DNA from: SAR324 cluster bacterium
GTDB lineage: Bacteria; SAR324; NAC60-12
Length of the DNA: 64,000 bases
NCBI GenBank assembly: GCA_028281495.1
Contig: JANQJU010000098.1
Span: 247,270 to 311,269 of the forward strand
Reading direction: 5' to 3'
The translations under genes and the position numbers were made by a program. Shown here piece by piece: positions 18,087-27,342 of the stretch (within the stretch, counting starts at the first letter, position 1; every line of letters begins with the position of its first letter). The notes below the pieces were generated by a model. It saw nothing but the letters and a program-made list of their open reading frames with translations. It searched no databases and was not told the DNA's origin.

Positions 18087-18521
18087 ATTTTTCTTCAGTT
18101 ATCTCATACCTCTCAGAATCATCCTGCCAAACGGGGCAACTTCGATTAGGTTGTCCCAAAGCCGCCACCATTCCGATGAGTTGATTTCCAATTCCTGCTT
18201 GCGGAATCAAATCAAACCTTAAGAATCAGCGTCCCCCCGTTTACACATCAGAACTTGCCGCTTCCTTATAGAAAATTTTCTCCTGGGCCGCATTGGCAGA
18301 TCCCTTTCAATTACTTCCTGAACTGGAAAGTGCTTTTTCCACATTGCAATGAACCATGATAAACGGAAAAATTGGGGTTGATCTTCTTACAAAAAGCGCT
18401 AAATAAACCTAGCTGATGGAATTATTGAAAACTCTGGAATCGCTCTGAATTCTCTCCAGCTTCCTCAAATCAATTGTCGTAGGAAGACGAGCGAACACTA
18501 AACTGCCTTTGCTTTGTCAAG
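18087..18521. other. 435-base gene-free region before the Wadjet operon
   Basis: No frame here looks coding. A stem GGGGCAAC (about 18133-18140) against GTTGTCCC (about 18150-18157), with one G-T pair, may end the caspase-like transcript. The right part presumably holds the promoter of the jet operon, but I could not pick convincing -35/-10 boxes. I saw no integrase remnant, tRNA or direct repeat marking an island border. Confidence 0.4.
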
Positions 18522-19976
18522 ATGCCGACCTCCCTAACGCACGATCACATTGAACGTTTAAAGAAAACGCATCCCACATTGCGACTTCTGCATGCAACGC
18601 ATGCACCGCTCATTCTGAGCTTTTTTTATGCGGCGTTCATTGAAAACAATCGGCGTCCGGTGAGGCATTCGGAGTTGGTGAACCAATTGGAAGACTATCT
18701 ACTGGACCTGAACAGTGATTTGGGCAACCGACGTTATCCCAAGGAAGCTAAAGTCTATTTAGAAGAGTGGTCTCGTCGAGAGCAGGGCTTTTTGCGTCAA
18801 TATCTGCCCAAAGATAGCGACGAACCGGAATTCGATCTCGAACCTGCTGCGGAAAAAGCCATCAAGTGGTTCCATGATTTGGAAGAAAATCAGTTTGTTG
18901 GTACTGAGTCTCGACTGCTCACCTTGTTTGGCCTACTCCGAGACATTGTCAACAAAAGCGAAACCGACCCCCGGATGCGCATCGAACGGTTGGAGCAGCA
19001 AAAAGCCTCCATCGAACTAGAAATTCAGAAACTCCGAGAAGGCGTGATCGAACCCGTCGATCCCACCCAACTCAAAGAGCGGTTCTTTCAATTAGAAGAC
19101 ACGGCCCGGAGTTTACTCAGTGACTTCCGGCAGGTGGAAAAAAACTTCCGAGACTTGGATCAAATGATGCGGGAACGCTTCGCCTTGAGCACCCAAACCA
19201 AAGGCGAATTGCTCACCGAGGTCTTTAAAGAGCACGATGGCATCCGCAACACCGATCAGGGACGCAGCTTCAAAGCCTTTTGGGAATTTTTGATGTCGGT
19301 GAAGCATCAAGAAGAACTAGGTCAATTGGTGAAAAAAGTACTGTCTCTGGATGCTATCCGATCCTTAGAACCCGACGACTTTCTGAGATTCTTGAAACGA
19401 TATCTCCTGGAAGATGGTGAAAAAGTATCTCGAACCACCCATCGGATCAACGAGCAATTGCGGCGATTCTTGGATGAACAAGTGCATTTGGAAAACAAAC
19501 GCATCGTGGAACTCACACGGGAGTTGGAAAAACAAGCATTGGCCATTCGAGACCAACCTCCGAACAATCCTACGTTTACCGTACTGGCTCCGGCAAAACC
19601 TGAGATTGTCTTGGCGATGTCGCGGACCTTGCATCATCCACCACAAAAGGTTGTGATTCAGGACAAACCTAATGTAGCTTCCAAGGCCTCGGTGGATTTA
19701 TCTTCGCTGTATTCTCAAGTGTTTATGGATACCCGCACCTTGCAAGCTCAAATCCGTTACGCGTTGCAATCGGAGGCTCAAGTGACGCTATTGGAATTGA
19801 TTCAACATTATCCGATTCAGCACGGTTTGGCGGAAGTGATGGCCTATTTGCATCTGGCCACGCAACCTCATATCCGAGCAGTCATAAACGATGAGGTTTG
19901 GGAGTGGGTCCGTTGGGAAACCCAGAGTGGCCAACAAAAACAAATTCAAATTCCACAAGTCCTCTTTTTACATTAA
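18522..19976 (+). CDS. jetA: Wadjet subunit JetA (DUF3375, kleisin-like)
   Basis: This is the kleisin-like subunit of a type I Wadjet anti-plasmid system (MksF/JetA, DUF3375), 484 residues. The N-terminus has the family-typical HPTLRLLHATHAPLILSFFY, and FIENNRRPVRHSELVNQLEDYL follows. The middle (about residues 150-300) is coiled coil, and a further helical block covers 290-340. JetA bridges the heads of the JetC SMC dimer and, with JetB, regulates loop extrusion on plasmid DNA. It heads the jetABCD order; jetB starts 115 bases later. The assignment rests on this sequence, the gene order and the three partners. Confidence 0.88.
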   Translation: MPTSLTHDHIERLKKTHPTLRLLHATHAPLILSFFYAAFIENNRRPVRHSELVNQLEDYLLDLNSDLGNRRYPKEAKVYLEEWSRREQGFLRQYLPKDSDEPEFDLEPAAEKAIKWFHDLEENQFVGTESRLLTLFGLLRDIVNKSETDPRMRIERLEQQKASIELEIQKLREGVIEPVDPTQLKERFFQLEDTARSLLSDFRQVEKNFRDLDQMMRERFALSTQTKGELLTEVFKEHDGIRNTDQGRSFKAFWEFLMSVKHQEELGQLVKKVLSLDAIRSLEPDDFLRFLKRYLLEDGEKVSRTTHRINEQLRRFLDEQVHLENKRIVELTRELEKQALAIRDQPPNNPTFTVLAPAKPEIVLAMSRTLHHPPQKVVIQDKPNVASKASVDLSSLYSQVFMDTRTLQAQIRYALQSEAQVTLLELIQHYPIQHGLAEVMAYLHLATQPHIRAVINDEVWEWVRWETQSGQQKQIQIPQVLFLH

Positions 19977-20091
19977 GGAGGTAAGGTCCCAGGACTCACG
20001 ACAGGCAGCTGAGTTCTGTTGATTTTGTTCACTTATAGAATTTTGTTTACTCGCAAGATTTCAGTCACTCCTACTTGTCGGGATAGTCACC

Positions 20092-20697
20092 ATGAACGTT
20101 AAAAAATCCACGGTGTTGATTCGTTTGTTGAAAGGCATTTTATACCGCGATCAATATCCTGAAGTATGGAATGATTTGTTACTCCAGCAAGGTCCAGTGC
20201 GTGAGTATTTTGCTGAGCTGGGATTGACCATTTACCTCGACGAAGCCGAAGGGTATGCATTTTTGAAACAAGATCCAGCAGTGGTCGAAGAAACCAAAGC
20301 GGAAGAGACCAAAACCGAACTCCCCACCCTCATCCCACAACGTCCTTTGAGCTATCCGCAGAGCATATTGTGTGTGTTGCTGCGCAAACGATTATTGGAG
20401 CACGAAACCAGTGGAGGCGAAGGTGAGTGCACCATTGGACAAGAACAAATCGTCGAGATGATGCAGGTGTATCTGCCTCCCCGTCGTAACGAAGCCAAAA
20501 TGCACGAGGACATTGTAGGGTACATCAAGCGGCTGGCACGAGACTATGGTTTTTTGCGCCCCCTTAAACACGATGAAACACAGTATGAAATCCGCCGCAT
20601 TCTGAAAGCATTTGTGAATGCGGATTGGCTGAATCAGCTCTTAACCGAATATCGAACCTATGCAGAGGAACATGTTGGAACCACGACAGAAGAGTAA
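20092..20697 (+). CDS. jetB: Wadjet subunit JetB (DUF4194, KITE-like)
   Basis: This is the small KITE-type (MksE-like) subunit of Wadjet, DUF4194, 201 residues. The N-terminal winged-helix part (VLIRLLKGILYRDQYPEVWNDLL) and later GLTIYLDEAEGYAFLKQ, PLSYPQSILCVLLRKRLLE and DYGFLRPL fit the family well. It binds the JetA kleisin. Residues 66-80 form a short Glu/Lys/Thr linker. Its last 38 bases overlap the start of jetC, consistent with coupled translation of complex partners. Confidence 0.87.
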   Translation: MNVKKSTVLIRLLKGILYRDQYPEVWNDLLLQQGPVREYFAELGLTIYLDEAEGYAFLKQDPAVVEETKAEETKTELPTLIPQRPLSYPQSILCVLLRKRLLEHETSGGEGECTIGQEQIVEMMQVYLPPRRNEAKMHEDIVGYIKRLARDYGFLRPLKHDETQYEIRRILKAFVNADWLNQLLTEYRTYAEEHVGTTTEE

Positions 20698-23600
20698 GCC
20701 TGGTTTTCGGCTTAGTGGTCTCGAAGTGCTCAATTGGGGAACGTTTCACAACACGATTCGCATCATGACTCTCCACGGAGACAATACCTTGCTCACCGGA
20801 GATATTGGCTCTGGAAAATCCACCTTGGTGGATGCCATCACCACTTTGTTGGTACCGCATCATCGCATCACCTACAACAAGGCTGCCGGGGCAGAAACCA
20901 AAGAACGTACCCTGCGTTCGTATGTATTAGGAGAATACAAAAGTGAAACCGATGAAATGAGCCAAAAAGCCAAAGCAGTGTCGCTACGGGATAACCAAAG
21001 CTACTCGGTGTTGCTCGCTCGATTCAGCAACGATGCTTTGGGGCAGCATGTTTCCATTGCCCAAGTGTTTTGGTTCAAAGAACTCACGCAGCGTCAACCG
21101 GAACGTTTTTTTGTGGTGGCTCCATTTCCGCTCACAATCAAGAAAGACTTCACTGGATTTGGACCCGACATCGCCAAATTGCGGCGTCGTTTGAAACGTG
21201 ATGAATTGGTCTTCGTGGAAACGAGTTTCAATCGCTACAGCGCCCATTTTCGGCGTCTATTGGGGTTGGGACATCAACAAGCATTGGAACTTTTTCATCA
21301 GACGGTTTCCATGAAGTCGGTGGGGAATTTGACAGAGTTTGTGCGGCTGCACATGCTGGAAAAAGGAGTGGTTGAAGAAAAGATCGAAAGCCTGAAGCAA
21401 AACTTTGACAACCTCAATCAAGCATATTTGGCAGTCAAAACTGCACGAGAACAGATCGACCAGCTGACCCCGTTGGTGAACAAAGGCCATGAATACCAAA
21501 CCCATGTCCAACACAGTGAGCAACTCCGCTCTTGCCGCGATGCCTTGAGTGGATATTTTGCGACCATCGAACACGAACTTCTCCAACAACGCCTTGCCCA
21601 ATTGGCTCACGATATCGCCCGCTTCAACTCGCAGCTGTCTGAGCTGGATCAGTACTTGGATACATTGCGTGACCAAGAATCGAACCTGCGCCTAAGCATT
21701 GCCGAAAATGGGGGACGCCGTTTACAGGAACTGGAACAGGAAATTCGACATCTGGAAGGTGAGCAACAACGTCGGATCGCTCGGTCAGAGGACTACCACG
21801 ACTCGGCCAAACAATTGGGGCTGAGCAAGGTTCGACGCGAAGCGCAATTTTGGGAAAACCAGGATGCGGTGAAAGCTTTATTGGCTGAATGGGAAACTGC
21901 TCGTCAGGAATTGCGCCAACAAGCCGACCAATGGAATATCGAGCTGCACCAAGTGCAGGATCAACGCCGTGAAGTGGATGCCGAATTGGAATCCTTGCGC
22001 CAACGCAAAAGTCAGATCCCACGAGGCAGCTTGGAATTGCGAGAACAAATGGCCGATGCCTTAGGACTGGCTGACGACGAACTCCCTTTTGTCGGCGAGT
22101 TGCTCCAGGTTCGCAATGAAGAAAAAGACTGGGAAGGGGCAGTGGAACGAGTATTACGAGGCTTTGGTTTGAGTCTGTTGGTAGACGAATCCCACTATGA
22201 AAACCTTAGTGACTATGTCGATCAAACTCATTTGCGCCAACGCTTGGTGTATTATCGCATCAAAGATCGTTTTCCCTCGAAGGCGATAGCTCCCTCCCCT
22301 CAATCTCTGATCAATAAGCTGCTGATCAAGCCCGACCATCCATTTTACGATTGGTTAGAAAACGAACTCCAGCGTCATTACGATTACGCCTGCTGCGAAT
22401 CGATGGCAGATTTCCGACATCTTCCCAAGGCCATCACTCAGCGAGGTCAGATCAAATCCGGAGGGAAGCGTCATGAAAAAGATGACCGACATTCGATCCA
22501 TGACCGTCGACGCTACATCTTAGGATGGACCAACGAGGCCAAAATCAGAGCATTGGAGCAGGAGCAGCAAACGTTGCAACAGCAAGAGCAAGCCTTGTTG
22601 ATCCGGTTGGCCCAAGCGCAAAAGGAAGATGAGCGATATCAACATCGTCAAACCCAGGCTCATTATCTGCTTAAAGTGAAAAGCTACACCGAGATTCACT
22701 GGGAAGAGACTGCGATACAGATTGCCCAACTGAAGGCAGAAAAACAGGAAATCGAATCCAGTTCGGACTTGCTAAAGACCTTGGAAAGCCAACTTGCCCA
22801 AGTGAAACAGGAGATTGCCGAATGCGAAGTCCATAAGAAAAAGAAAACCGAAGACATTGCGAAATTAGGGCAGCAGCAGGAAGACCGAAGCGTGCAACTC
22901 GAAAAAAACGAGGCCGTATTGGAAAGCGTCACCAATCTGCAACGGGAAACACTGTTTTCGCTGTTAGACGATATCTGTCAACAGGTTTTGGGAGATAAAA
23001 AACTACATCTGAACAATGTGGACAGTAGCCAAAAAGAGGTCCGGAATTCCTTACAAATCGAAATCGATAGCATCAGCCGCAAGCGTGACAACGCCAAGGT
23101 GTCCACCATTTCCCAAATGAAAGATTTTAAATACAAACACCCGGTCACGACTTCCGAAATGGATGACGAAATTGAAGCTTTTCCGGATTATGAAGCTTTG
23201 CTCGACACTTTAACCACCGAAGACCTGCCACGCCACGAGGTTCGATTCAAAGAACGGTTGAATGAAGAAACGATCCAAGGGGTAGCCTTGCTCAAGAGTC
23301 AGTTGGAGCAGGAGCAAGAGAGCATCGAAGCCAAAATCAATGCGATCAACCGATCATTGCATGAGATCGCTTACAATCCAGGGAGTTACATCAAGCTGGA
23401 AGTGGACAATAATCCTGATCTCGAAATCAAAGAATTTCGAGAAGACCTCCGAGCTTGCTTGAGTCATGGCTTGGATACCGATGATCTTTACAATGAAGAA
23501 AAGTTTTTAAGCGTGAAGCAATTGGTAGATCGATTCAATGGCCGCGAAGGCATGGCTGAGATGGACAAACGGTGGACCCAAAAAGTGATTGATGTACGCA

Positions 23601-24058
23601 ATTGGTTCAATTTTTCAGCCACCGAACGCTGGGCCGAAGACGATACTGAACGAGAACGCTACGATCATTCGGGAGGAAAATCCGGAGGACAAAAAGAAAA
23701 GTTGGCTTATACCATCTTGGCTTCTGCCTTGGCCTATCAGTTCGGCGTGGTGCATGATTCCCAAGCAGCCAAGTCATTCCGATTTGTAGTGATTGATGAA
23801 GCCTTTGGTCGAGGTTCGGATGAAAGCACGCGGTATGCATTGGATTTGTTTCAAAAGCTCGATTTGCAACTGTTAATTGTCACTCCCCTGCAAAAGATTC
23901 ATGTGATTGAGGACTACATTCAATTTGTCCATTTTGTGTACAATGAAGACGGGAAGAACTCACACCTCAAAAACCTGACGATTGCGGAATATTATGAGCA
24001 GAAGGAACAATTTTTGGGTGGCATGCAACAGGCCTATTCCTTGCCCAATGTTCTCTAA
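20660..24058 (+). CDS. jetC: Wadjet SMC-like ATPase JetC
   Basis: This is the SMC/MukB-like motor of Wadjet, 1132 residues. The N-terminal head half has Walker A GDIGSGKST (residues 47-55). Long coiled-coil arms run about 260-480 and 620-800 around a hinge-like region near 480-600. The C-terminal head half has the signature SGGKSGGQ near 1005-1012 and Walker B FVVIDEAFGRGSDE near 1042-1055. It extrudes DNA loops so that JetD can cleave small circular DNA. The ATG at 20660 is used here; the ATG at 20672 is an alternative. The head motifs are intact, so the motor should be active. Confidence 0.92.
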   Translation: MQRNMLEPRQKSKPGFRLSGLEVLNWGTFHNTIRIMTLHGDNTLLTGDIGSGKSTLVDAITTLLVPHHRITYNKAAGAETKERTLRSYVLGEYKSETDEMSQKAKAVSLRDNQSYSVLLARFSNDALGQHVSIAQVFWFKELTQRQPERFFVVAPFPLTIKKDFTGFGPDIAKLRRRLKRDELVFVETSFNRYSAHFRRLLGLGHQQALELFHQTVSMKSVGNLTEFVRLHMLEKGVVEEKIESLKQNFDNLNQAYLAVKTAREQIDQLTPLVNKGHEYQTHVQHSEQLRSCRDALSGYFATIEHELLQQRLAQLAHDIARFNSQLSELDQYLDTLRDQESNLRLSIAENGGRRLQELEQEIRHLEGEQQRRIARSEDYHDSAKQLGLSKVRREAQFWENQDAVKALLAEWETARQELRQQADQWNIELHQVQDQRREVDAELESLRQRKSQIPRGSLELREQMADALGLADDELPFVGELLQVRNEEKDWEGAVERVLRGFGLSLLVDESHYENLSDYVDQTHLRQRLVYYRIKDRFPSKAIAPSPQSLINKLLIKPDHPFYDWLENELQRHYDYACCESMADFRHLPKAITQRGQIKSGGKRHEKDDRHSIHDRRRYILGWTNEAKIRALEQEQQTLQQQEQALLIRLAQAQKEDERYQHRQTQAHYLLKVKSYTEIHWEETAIQIAQLKAEKQEIESSSDLLKTLESQLAQVKQEIAECEVHKKKKTEDIAKLGQQQEDRSVQLEKNEAVLESVTNLQRETLFSLLDDICQQVLGDKKLHLNNVDSSQKEVRNSLQIEIDSISRKRDNAKVSTISQMKDFKYKHPVTTSEMDDEIEAFPDYEALLDTLTTEDLPRHEVRFKERLNEETIQGVALLKSQLEQEQESIEAKINAINRSLHEIAYNPGSYIKLEVDNNPDLEIKEFREDLRACLSHGLDTDDLYNEEKFLSVKQLVDRFNGREGMAEMDKRWTQKVIDVRNWFNFSATERWAEDDTERERYDHSGGKSGGQKEKLAYTILASALAYQFGVVHDSQAAKSFRFVVIDEAFGRGSDESTRYALDLFQKLDLQLLIVTPLQKIHVIEDYIQFVHFVYNEDGKNSHLKNLTIAEYYEQKEQFLGGMQQAYSLPNVL

Positions 24059-24086
24059 GCCTTAGCAATGTCTGAGCTGTAGCAAT

Positions 24087-25325
24087 GTGAAACCTATGAA
24101 ATGCAGCCCCACCCAACTCATCACGCCAGAAGAAATTCGTCAACTCACTCTCAAAAAGTGGGACCAACAGCTTGTGCAGCAGGCGTACCTGAGTCACGGG
24201 ACGGTGTTTCCCTTAGTGCTCCGCAATATCGGAGTCTCTCCCAAAATCATCCAACAGCACTTTGGCGAGATCCAAAAACAACTAAACCGCCTCGATGCAG
24301 AAAGCAAAGCCCAAAAAGGCCACGGATACATGGTGGAAAAACGGCTGATTCAATCTCGGCTGATTGGGGAGCAATGGCTACCAGAAAAAGTGGTGGTGGA
24401 GACTTTGGATGATTTCCTCAAACTGATCCATAAAAAGAGGGAGTATCAGGAGTTTTGCAAGGCGGTAGATCTCATCTTGGGGCAGCATCCTCAGCTCCGT
24501 TCTTGGTTGCTGAACAAGCCTCGGGTGGTTTTGGAATACCGTGGACGGTGGGAAGCGCTGCTGGCGGTGGTTCGTTATTTTTGGGTTCATCCCCGTCCCA
24601 ATCGTTATCTGCGCGAGTTGGATATCAAAGGCGTGCATAGCAAATTCATTGAGAACCATCGCCGTATCCTCAAAGAGTTGCTCGACCAAGTGTTGCCTGA
24701 AGCTTGGATCCAAACAGACGTCACCCAACTCAGTCAACATGGGTTTGAACGTCGTTTTGGCCTCAAATACGAAGAACCGCTGATTCGCTTTCGCATGTTG
24801 GATGACACTTTGTCCGAAAAGTGGGGATTCCATGACGTCACACTTCCCCTTAGTGAGTTTCGAACGTTGGATCTTCCCTGTCAACGAGTGTTTGTGACGG
24901 AAAATAAGATCAATGGCCTTAGCTTTCCGAAGGTGTCGGGTTCGATTGTCGTGTTTGGGCTAGGCTATGGCATCGAAAGTTTAAAAGACATCAAGTGGTT
25001 GCACTCTCAAGAATTGGTGTATTGGGGGGATATCGACACCCACGGCTTTTCAATCTTGAGCCAGATGCGCTCCCTCTATGATCACACCCAATCGATAATG
25101 ATGGATTCGGATACCCTACAACGGTTTTGCCCCTTGTGGGTGCAAGAAGACATCGGCAAACGGTGTCTTCACGATTTGCCTCACCTTACCCTCGAAGAAC
25201 AGTCAGTGTTTCACCATTTACGCAACGATGTGTGGGGAGAACGCGTCCGACTGGAACAAGAACGAATCGACTACCAATACGTCTGCCAACAATTGGAGAA
25301 TTTTGTTAAACTGAAACTCGGTTAA
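24087..25325 (+). CDS. jetD: Wadjet nuclease JetD (DUF3322-DUF2220, Toprim)
   Basis: This is the Toprim-type nuclease of Wadjet, 412 residues. The N-terminal arm domain (DUF3322, about 10-200) leads to the C-terminal DUF2220 Toprim domain (about 210-412). Metal-binding residues expected for Toprim are present: Glu272 in FVTENKIN and Asp315/Asp317 in YWGDIDTHG. It cuts DNA when the JetABC motor has enclosed a small circle. It follows jetC by 28 bases. With all four genes intact and in canonical order, the system looks functional. Its 3' end overlaps a degenerate helicase fragment on the other strand. Confidence 0.9.
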   Translation: MKPMKCSPTQLITPEEIRQLTLKKWDQQLVQQAYLSHGTVFPLVLRNIGVSPKIIQQHFGEIQKQLNRLDAESKAQKGHGYMVEKRLIQSRLIGEQWLPEKVVVETLDDFLKLIHKKREYQEFCKAVDLILGQHPQLRSWLLNKPRVVLEYRGRWEALLAVVRYFWVHPRPNRYLRELDIKGVHSKFIENHRRILKELLDQVLPEAWIQTDVTQLSQHGFERRFGLKYEEPLIRFRMLDDTLSEKWGFHDVTLPLSEFRTLDLPCQRVFVTENKINGLSFPKVSGSIVVFGLGYGIESLKDIKWLHSQELVYWGDIDTHGFSILSQMRSLYDHTQSIMMDSDTLQRFCPLWVQEDIGKRCLHDLPHLTLEEQSVFHHLRNDVWGERVRLEQERIDYQYVCQQLENFVKLKLG

Positions 25326-25673
25326 CCAAGGCATTTAGAAATGAATGCTGATTGCAAAATGAACGCATCCATTGCCAAGTGCCTTTCACGTCAAAGCAGC
25401 GGGAGCCGCAGCCTAAGGCTTGCAGTTCTGCCGGGAGCCAAACGTCATGTTTTTCGACCACAAGATTGGAGACTTTTCGGGCGAGTTCAGCAGCTGAAGG
25501 AGGAGGATGTTGGAGGATCCATACAAGGCGTCTTGCATTTGGGATGGGGAAGCATGAGCAATTTCCACGACGCCCCCAAAGCTGGAAACGCTGAAGCCTA
25601 GACGGGGCAACAGAACGACCAAGGTATGAACGATCCGATCTCCCTTCCACGGAAACAAACAGACCGAGTTCAT
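25306..25673 (-). pseudogene. Frameshifted C-terminal remnant of a DEAD/DEAH (Lhr-like) helicase
   Basis: Two overlapping minus-strand frames read like consecutive parts of one protein. The upstream frame (from 25673) gives LFPWKGDRIVHTLVVLLPRL and then GGVVEIAHASPSQMQDALYG. Near 25505-25515 the sense moves to the other frame, which gives SAAELARKVSNL, VVEKHDVWLPAELQ and CFDVKGTWQW. This order matches the C-terminal part of large DEAD/DEAH helicases as I know them (FxWKGdR..., then EKyDxxLPxELL, then LDVxGA). The N-terminal bulk is absent: an in-frame TAG lies just upstream and the next gene follows. It is a dead fragment, perhaps left when the adjacent genes arrived. The family match is from memory. 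Confidence 0.5.
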
Positions 25674-25716
25674 AGTAGATCCCTATTTGTATTCACATCC
25701 TCCAGGAGAGTCCTTC

Positions 25717-27306
25717 ATGCCTTTTTTCAACACGACGGGGCCGGTTGAAGCTGAAAAACATTATTGTCTTCCCCCTTTGAAACGCTGGGATTTGAATGAA
25801 ATCCTATCGTTAATTGATCAAGAAAAATACTTTGTGCTACATGCCCCTCGGCAGACGGGGAAAACGAGTTGCTTGCTGGCTTTGATGGAGTATCTCAATC
25901 AATCGGGAAAGTACCGGTGTATGTATTGCAATGTAGAAGGAGCACAGGTCGCCCGAGAAAATGTGAAAGAAGGCATCCGTGCGATTTTGAGCGAGATGGC
26001 CGATGCGGCCCATCACTATCTCAACGATCCTTTTTTAGAGGACCGATGGTATGCTGCATGGCAAGAACGCGGCGAATATGATGCGCTGAAGTATTTATTA
26101 GGAAGTTGGGCAAAAAGTAGCTCTTTACCCTTGGTCGTGCTGATCGATGAAATCGACACGTTACAAGGCGATACGTTGATTTCGGTGTTGCGTCAGCTAC
26201 GAGCTGGGTATGCTCGTCGTCCTAACGCATTTCCTCACACGGTGGTCTTATGTGGAGTCCGAGACGTCCGGAATTACCGGGTTCGGTCCAAGCAGGACAA
26301 AGCCATCATCACTGGAGGCAGTGCATTTAATGTGAAGGCCGAGTCGTTGCGCCTTGGAGATTTCAGTCAACAAGATGTGGTGAAATTGCTGCATCAACAT
26401 ACTGAGTCCACAGGACAAACTTTTGAAGAGGCAGCCCTTCATCGTGTTTGGTATTTGAGCCAAGGTCAACCGTGGTTGGTGAATGCATTAGCTTACACCA
26501 CCTGTTTCAAAATGTCCGAAGGCCGAGATAGAACCCATCCCATCACCGAGACGATGGTTCTAGAGGCTAAGGAACAAATAGTGGTGCATCGTCAAACACA
26601 CATTGATCAACTGCTGAAGCAACTTGAGGAAGAGCGGGTCCGACGGGTGATGGAACCCTTCCTAAAAGGGGAAAGCATGACCGAAGCGGTAGAGGCCGAT
26701 GACCTCCAATATCTAGCAGATTTGGGGTTGATTCGTCGGAACGCCCAAGGGTTTGTAGTAGCAAATCCGATTTATCAAGAAGTGATTCCCCGCGAGCTGA
26801 CCTATGTAGTGCAATCGGATCTCGACCCCTTGTATGAACCTCAATGGTATCGTGATCCGCAGTCAGGTCGTTTGGATATGCGGCAATTGTTGGATGCGTT
26901 TCAGCAGTTTTTCCGAGAACATTCTGAACATTGGGTGGATCGTTTTCAGTATAAAGAAGCGGGGCCACAATTGCTGATGCAAGCTTTTTTACAACGGATT
27001 GTGAATGGGGGAGGACGGGTAGAACGGGAATATGGGCTAGGCCGAAAACGCACCGATTTATTAGTCCTCATGCCCACAGCGGAAGGAACTCAAAAAGTGG
27101 TGATTGAACTCAAAGTGCTCCACAAGTCTCGGGAAGCCACCCAAGCCGAAGGGGTACAGCAGACCTCGGAATACATGGACCGCTGCGGCACCTCCGAAGG
27201 GTATCTGGTGATGTTTGACCGCAATCTCCAACGGTCATGGAAAGACAAGTGCTTTTTTGAAGAGGTGGATGCACCCCCATATCGGATCGGGGTGTATGGG
27301 ATGTAA
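25717..27306 (+). CDS. AAA/STAND-type ATPase fused to a PD-(D/E)XK nuclease-like domain
   Basis: This 529-residue protein is a probable two-domain ATPase-nuclease. The N-terminal ATPase has a Walker A-like HAPRQTGKTS near residue 45 and Walker B VVLIDEIDTL near 145, followed by a sensor-like TVVLCGVRD. A helical and winged-helix-like part follows (about 220-350). The C-terminus has PD-(D/E)XK spacing: RTDLLVLMP, then VVIELKVL, then a conserved-looking Q and YMDRCG region ending GYLVMFD. I chose the ATG at 25717 because AGGAGAG lies six bases before it; a TTG at 25687 gives a longer form. It lies 391 bases after jetD on the same strand, with the helicase remnant between. It may be an independent defence gene or a Wadjet accessory. 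Confidence 0.8.
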   Translation: MPFFNTTGPVEAEKHYCLPPLKRWDLNEILSLIDQEKYFVLHAPRQTGKTSCLLALMEYLNQSGKYRCMYCNVEGAQVARENVKEGIRAILSEMADAAHHYLNDPFLEDRWYAAWQERGEYDALKYLLGSWAKSSSLPLVVLIDEIDTLQGDTLISVLRQLRAGYARRPNAFPHTVVLCGVRDVRNYRVRSKQDKAIITGGSAFNVKAESLRLGDFSQQDVVKLLHQHTESTGQTFEEAALHRVWYLSQGQPWLVNALAYTTCFKMSEGRDRTHPITETMVLEAKEQIVVHRQTHIDQLLKQLEEERVRRVMEPFLKGESMTEAVEADDLQYLADLGLIRRNAQGFVVANPIYQEVIPRELTYVVQSDLDPLYEPQWYRDPQSGRLDMRQLLDAFQQFFREHSEHWVDRFQYKEAGPQLLMQAFLQRIVNGGGRVEREYGLGRKRTDLLVLMPTAEGTQKVVIELKVLHKSREATQAEGVQQTSEYMDRCGTSEGYLVMFDRNLQRSWKDKCFFEEVDAPPYRIGVYGM

Positions 27307-27342
27307 ACTCCTACCGGTTTGAACAATCCAAGGTCAACCGTG

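Noticed and set aside
20660..24058. JetC as RecN, SbcC or MukB housekeeping protein
   Set aside because: The neighbouring DUF3375, DUF4194 and DUF2220 genes and the SGGKSGGQ-type head identify the Wadjet SMC instead.
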